Positions 23,784-26,699 of a DNA stretch of 26,699 nt are shown here, piece by piece. Below the pieces are notes generated by a model. It saw only the letters and a list, made by a program, of their open reading frames with translations, did not search any database and was not told where the DNA came from. The position numbers and the translations under genes were made by a program. Numbering within the stretch: the first letter of the stretch is position 1; each line of letters begins with the position of its first letter. The stretch is from DASUFH01 sp036274645 (GTDB lineage: Bacteria; Acidobacteriota; Terriglobia; 20CM-2-55-15): positions 1-26,699 of the forward strand of contig DASUFH010000425.1 in NCBI GenBank assembly GCA_036274645.1, read 5' to 3'.

Positions 23784-24245
23784 CTAGCGGGGACGGATCG
23801 AAAACAGGCGCTGGCCGTACTCCACAGCCTGCCCGTTCTCCACCAGCACCGCAACAACCTCGCCGGCCACTTCAGAATCGATTTCGTTCATCAGCTTCAT
23901 CGCTTCGATAATGCACAGCACGGCCCCTTTCTCCACATGGTCGCCCACGGAAACAAAGGGTTTCTCCGTTGGAGAACTGGCGCGATAGAAGGTGCCGACA
24001 ATCGGCGACTTGACGTACACCAGATCGTCTGCCGCTGTTTCCACGGGTCCGGACGCGCTGACCGTGGACGGCGGCGGAGCCGCCTGAACCGGCGGCGCCG
24101 CATACACGATGCCTGCCGGCTGAACCGGCGCTGCGCCGGCCCGTTTCATCCGCAACCGAACTCCCGACTTTTCGATCTCCAACTCCTCGATCGAATCGCG
24201 TGAGATGAAAATTTCGATGACTTCCTTCAGTTCCTTCAGATTCAT
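23784..24245 (-). CDS. accB: Biotin carboxyl carrier protein of acetyl-CoA carboxylase
   Basis: Carries carboxybiotin between the carboxylase and the carboxyltransferase. Length 153 residues. Seen: the N-terminal helix MNLKELKEVIEIFISRDSIEELEIE, a Pro/Ala-rich linker (about residues 36-75), and the biotinyl domain with SPIVGTFYRASSP, the thumb region and EAMKLMNEI, in which Lys117 is the biotin site. It ends with EYGQRLFSIRPR. It is the first gene of the operon and lies just downstream of a candidate promoter and of a hairpin element that separates it from the pilQ group. Confidence 0.97.
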   Translation of the reverse strand: MNLKELKEVIEIFISRDSIEELEIEKSGVRLRMKRAGAAPVQPAGIVYAAPPVQAAPPPSTVSASGPVETAADDLVYVKSPIVGTFYRASSPTEKPFVSVGDHVEKGAVLCIIEAMKLMNEIDSEVAGEVVAVLVENGQAVEYGQRLFSIRPR

Positions 24246-24262
24246 AAAAGCAAGAACGTGGA

Positions 24263-24291
24263 GTATAGCGTCTTACTGCGGCGGATTGAAT
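24263..24291 (-). promoter_or_regulatory. Candidate sigma-70-type promoter for the accB operon
   Basis: On the minus strand a TATACT -10 box (24268 down to 24263) is preceded after 17 bp by TTCAAT, a weak -35 match. The start of transcription would be about 10 bases before the accB ATG, giving a very short leader with no clear ribosome site. The -10 is good; the -35 is poor. Confidence 0.35.
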
Positions 24292-24374
24292 CGATTTAAA
24301 GGACCGGCTGCGGGCGCCGCGCGAATCCCAAAGCGGCGCCGCAAACAAGATCGTTGGGCGGTCTATGAAGCTGT

Positions 24375-24465
24375 GAATGAATGGGGACAGCCTCCGAATT
24401 CGGCTGACAAATGCCGCGTTATCAACGCCACCTCCACCGAATTCGGAGGCTGTCCCCATTCATCC
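24375..24465. repeat. 91-bp hairpin element, copy B (REP/MITE-like)
   Basis: Left arm 24375-24403 and right arm 24437-24463 pair over 27 bp; the last 2 bp of the right end have diverged. The 33-nt loop (24404-24436) is the reverse complement of the copy A loop with one mismatch, so this copy lies in the opposite orientation. It starts 6 bp beyond the roadblock gene's stop codon and lies upstream of the accB promoter. It may act as a transcription terminator for the pilQ group. Confidence 0.9.
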
Positions 24466-24470
24466 GACAG

Positions 24471-24866
24471 CTACCGTTCGCGGCGCAGAACATCCCGGAG
24501 ATCGCCGCCGATACGCTTCAGTTCGAAGCGCAGGCGACCGAGATGTTCGCCGCTGGAGGCGACGATGATGGAGAAGTGCTTCAGGCCAACGCGGCAGGCC
24601 GCCAGAATCAGGGAATCGGTGACGACGATGTGCTCGGCCACATCACCGGCGCCCATATCTTCAGAAGCGCGGCGGGCAATATGGAGGAGCGGAAGGTATT
24701 CCTGGGCCAGGCCCTCCGTTTGAAACGACGGACGGTCGATGACGCACTGGTCAACCACCGTCCCGTCTGCGCGAACCAGTATCAGCGCCTGAGCGCCGGG
24801 GACGCGTTGGCGTAGCGCGGCGAACACGCGGTTCATCGACGGCGCCAACGCGGCTCCAGTTGCCAT
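24471..24866 (-). CDS. Roadblock/LC7-domain protein
   Basis: Predicted small regulator of 131 residues with the alpha-beta fold of MglB and dynein light chains. In other bacteria such proteins dimerise and act on small Ras-like GTPases in polarity and gliding control. Seen: FAALRQRVPGAQALILVRADGTVVDQ, typical of the first helix and strand pair; a central helix EYLPLLHIARRASEDM; and EHIVVTDSLILAACRVGLKHFSIIVAS, the strand pair and following strand. It starts 2 bp after the pilQ stop and is certainly co-transcribed with it. No MglA-type GTPase is in the window. A role in pilus control is inferred from context. Confidence 0.75.
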   Translation of the reverse strand: MATGAALAPSMNRVFAALRQRVPGAQALILVRADGTVVDQCVIDRPSFQTEGLAQEYLPLLHIARRASEDMGAGDVAEHIVVTDSLILAACRVGLKHFSIIVASSGEHLGRLRFELKRIGGDLRDVLRRER

Positions 24867-24868
24867 AG

Positions 24869-26699
24869 CTACCGGCTTTCCGCCTCCACGACATCCGGGG
24901 GACGAACGCGGGCGGTAACGAAGAACAGCAGTTCACCGGTACTCTTGATGGTCTTCGTTCCCTTGAACAACGCGCCGACGACCGGAATGCTCGCCAGGCC
25001 CGGCACCTGATTGACGTTCAGCGAATCCGTGTCGATGAGGATTCCGCCGATCGCCGCCGTGCCGCCGTCCGGAATAAGCACCTGCGTCGTGGCCTGCTGC
25101 GTGGAAACCGACGGGATGCCGCTTCCCACCGTCCTGGCAAAGTCCGGCTGGCTGTTTTCGACCGCCACATCCAGGAGGATCGTGTTGGCCTCGGTGATCT
25201 GCGGCGTCACGGTCAGCTTCAGGGCAAACGTGATGAACTGCACCGACACGGTATTGTTCACCGTCGTCTGCACCGGAATCTGCGTGCCCTGCTGGATCGT
25301 CGCGGACTTGTTGTTCTGCGTGGTGATCTTCGGACGCGAAATGGTCTTGGCCGTTCCACGCGATTCCGCCAGGGTGATGATCTCATCCAGCAGGATGTCG
25401 CCGCCCGGCTGCATCAGGAACGCGAGGCCGGACTGGGCGCCGTCCGGAAGATTGACGGCGAGCGGCAGGCCGCTACCCGACCCCACGCTCACGCGCGGCG
25501 CAGGAGTCCGATTGAACGGACTCGACACACCGGTGCCACCAGTCAGAATGTTTCCGTGGTTCGCGCCAAAGATGAAGCCCAACTGGTTGCCGATGTCGCG
25601 GCTGAACGACTTGTTGGCGACGAGCAACCGGGCCTCGATCTCGACCTGCTGGGCCGGCGTATCGAGGTAGTGCACCATCTGGTCGATCTTGGAGAAATTC
25701 GTGGGAACGTCTTTGACAAACACCGTGTTCTTGCGGATGTCTTCGACGATCTCGCCACGCGCCGACAGGAAACGCTGCAGCATCGGCTTCACCGTGTCCG
25801 CCTTGGTGTAGTTCAGCTGATAGGCGCGCATCTCCAGATCGCTTGCCGCCTCCATGGCGTCCCGCGCCGCCTTGCGCGCGGCCTCTTCGGCCTGCAGCGT
25901 GGCGTTGGTCGCGATACGCAGGACGTTGCCCTGCAGCTGCGTGCCAAACTGATAATTCTTCAGAACGACATCAAGAGCCTGATCCCAGGGCACGTCCTTC
26001 AGCATGATGGTGAGCGTGCCGCCGACATTCGGGTCGAGGACGACGTTCAGTTGGCTGATGTCGCTGATCAACCGGAAGAAGTCCTTGATATCGACGTCTT
26101 TCAGGTCCAGCGAAATGATTTCACCCGAATATTGCGCCGGCTGCGCCTGCGGTGAAGCCGGGTTGCCAGGGCCTGGAGTCGGAGGAATCAGAGCGGTCAA
26201 TGCGGGCCGGGTCACAGCGGCAGCCATCGGAGCAACTGGCGCGGGCCCGGCGACAGCGGCTCCCACTGGAGCTGCCGGCGCAGCCTTGGTCGCAACGGCT
26301 GCCACTGGAGCTGCCGGCGCAGCCTTGGCCGCAACGGCTGCCACTGGAGCTGCCGGCGCCGGCAGCGTGACCGACAGCAGCGCAGGGGGCGCGGCCGGCC
26401 TGGCCAGCGCGGACCCCAGGGCCTCTTGCATACCGGCAACCTGAGCGATCATTTCGGGCTGTGGAGCCGGCGGCTCGCCGACGACTTCCGGAAGCGGTCC
26501 CAGATCGGTCAGCGGCATCGGGCGGGGCGGCTCGATCACGCTGGGGGCCTGTTTGCCGAACGCCACACGCACATGCCCGGCGCCATCGTCGTCGATCACA
26601 TACGGCACCGGTCTGGACAGATCAAACACGACCCTCGTCGCCTGCCACGTCTCGTCGGTAAAATACGACGTCCGGATGCGCTCCACGCCGGCGCGCCCG
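24869..26699 (-). CDS. pilQ: Type IV pilus secretin PilQ (5' end outside the window)
   Basis: Forms the outer-membrane pore through which the type IV pilus exits. At least 609 codons are present and the frame is open to the window edge, so the N-terminus is missing. Seen in order: the end of an AMIN domain (RIRTSYFTDETWQATRVVFDLS); a low-complexity Ala/Pro/Val linker with a 39-bp DNA repeat; an N0/secretin-TonB short domain (ISLDLKDVDIKDFFRLISDIS); an N1 domain (MRAYQLNYTKADTVKPML); the secretin core (QVEIEARLLVANKSFSRDIG); and the VPGLASIPVVGALFKG signature near the C-terminus. It is followed after 2 bp by a roadblock gene. The rest of a pil operon probably lies beyond the right edge. Confidence 0.93.
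   Translation of the reverse strand, partial: GRAGVERIRTSYFTDETWQATRVVFDLSRPVPYVIDDDGAGHVRVAFGKQAPSVIEPPRPMPLTDLGPLPEVVGEPPAPQPEMIAQVAGMQEALGSALARPAAPPALLSVTLPAPAAPVAAVAAKAAPAAPVAAVATKAAPAAPVGAAVAGPAPVAPMAAAVTRPALTALIPPTPGPGNPASPQAQPAQYSGEIISLDLKDVDIKDFFRLISDISQLNVVLDPNVGGTLTIMLKDVPWDQALDVVLKNYQFGTQLQGNVLRIATNATLQAEEAARKAARDAMEAASDLEMRAYQLNYTKADTVKPMLQRFLSARGEIVEDIRKNTVFVKDVPTNFSKIDQMVHYLDTPAQQVEIEARLLVANKSFSRDIGNQLGFIFGANHGNILTGGTGVSSPFNRTPAPRVSVGSGSGLPLAVNLPDGAQSGLAFLMQPGGDILLDEIITLAESRGTAKTISRPKITTQNNKSATIQQGTQIPVQTTVNNTVSVQFITFALKLTVTPQITEANTILLDVAVENSQPDFARTVGSGIPSVSTQQATTQVLIPDGGTAAIGGILIDTDSLNVNQVPGLASIPVVGALFKGTKTIKSTGELLFFVTARVRPPDVVEAESR
26263..26360 (-). repeat. 39-bp in-frame tandem repeat in the pilQ linker
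   Basis: About two and a half copies of a 39-bp unit (ACTGGAG recurs at 26265, 26304 and 26343) encode a 13-residue AAPVAAVAxKAAP-type repeat between the AMIN and N0 domains. The period is a multiple of three, so copy-number change would alter linker length without shifting the frame. Confidence 0.85.

Noticed and set aside
1..26699. CRISPR array, tRNA, rRNA, complete insertion sequence or prophage
   Set aside because: I saw no regularly spaced repeats, no cloverleaf or rRNA-like sequence, and no transposase, integrase or phage structural gene by reading both strands. A weak tRNA could be missed without a covariance search.

Overview
The window is a GC-rich (roughly 60-65%), gene-dense chromosomal segment from a Gram-negative bacterium. 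The gene content fits Acidobacteriota best. It has a long Oar-like TonB-dependent receptor with an N-terminal carboxypeptidase-regulatory domain, a lipid A gene (lpxD), a type IV pilus secretin, a bacillithiol-type thiol pathway (bshA, bshC) and an acyl-ACP-synthetase/acyltransferase fusion. The taxon is inferred from gene families; no rRNA or other phylogenetic marker is present.

Left part (1-12.3 kb): a fused AMP-ligase/carrier/PlsC lipid enzyme converges on a ferredoxin-NADP reductase-like flavoprotein. Next come a DUF2306-type membrane protein and a divergent small membrane protein. A TonB receptor is followed by a Tat-exported Asp-box beta-propeller whose first 18 bp are duplicated upstream. 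A relic of a fatty-acid hydroxylase/sterol desaturase C-terminus follows, then a large MASE1-PAS-PAS hybrid histidine kinase on the minus strand.

Middle (12.3-17.2 kb): lpxD is translationally coupled (ATGA overlap) to an acyl-CoA dehydrogenase whose last 72 bp are tandemly repeated after its stop codon. A two-helix small membrane protein converges on it and takes its stop codon from that repeat. Then come a frameshifted relic of a glucose/sorbosone (PQQ-type) dehydrogenase, a 91-bp hairpin element, and a DODA-type extradiol dioxygenase with a Tat-like leader. A diverged copy of the dioxygenase's own 3' end lies after its stop.

Right part (17.2-26.7 kb): everything is on the minus strand. 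In transcription order: pilQ (5' end outside the window), a roadblock/LC7 gene, a second copy of the hairpin element in inverted orientation, then accB, accC, thiE, a Mit_KHE1-like gene, bshC, bshA and a stand-alone Clp-type AAA+ ATPase. The last group is tightly packed with two GTGA stop/start overlaps and looks like one transcript joining fatty-acid initiation, thiamine and bacillithiol synthesis.

The less ordinary features are (i) three separate duplications of gene ends within about 10 kb, of visibly different ages, (ii) two nearly identical hairpin elements in opposite orientation bracketing the dioxygenase-to-accB block, (iii) two decayed gene relics, and (iv) the compact bsh operon with an uncharacterised partner. 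I found no CRISPR array, rRNA, tRNA, complete transposase or prophage.
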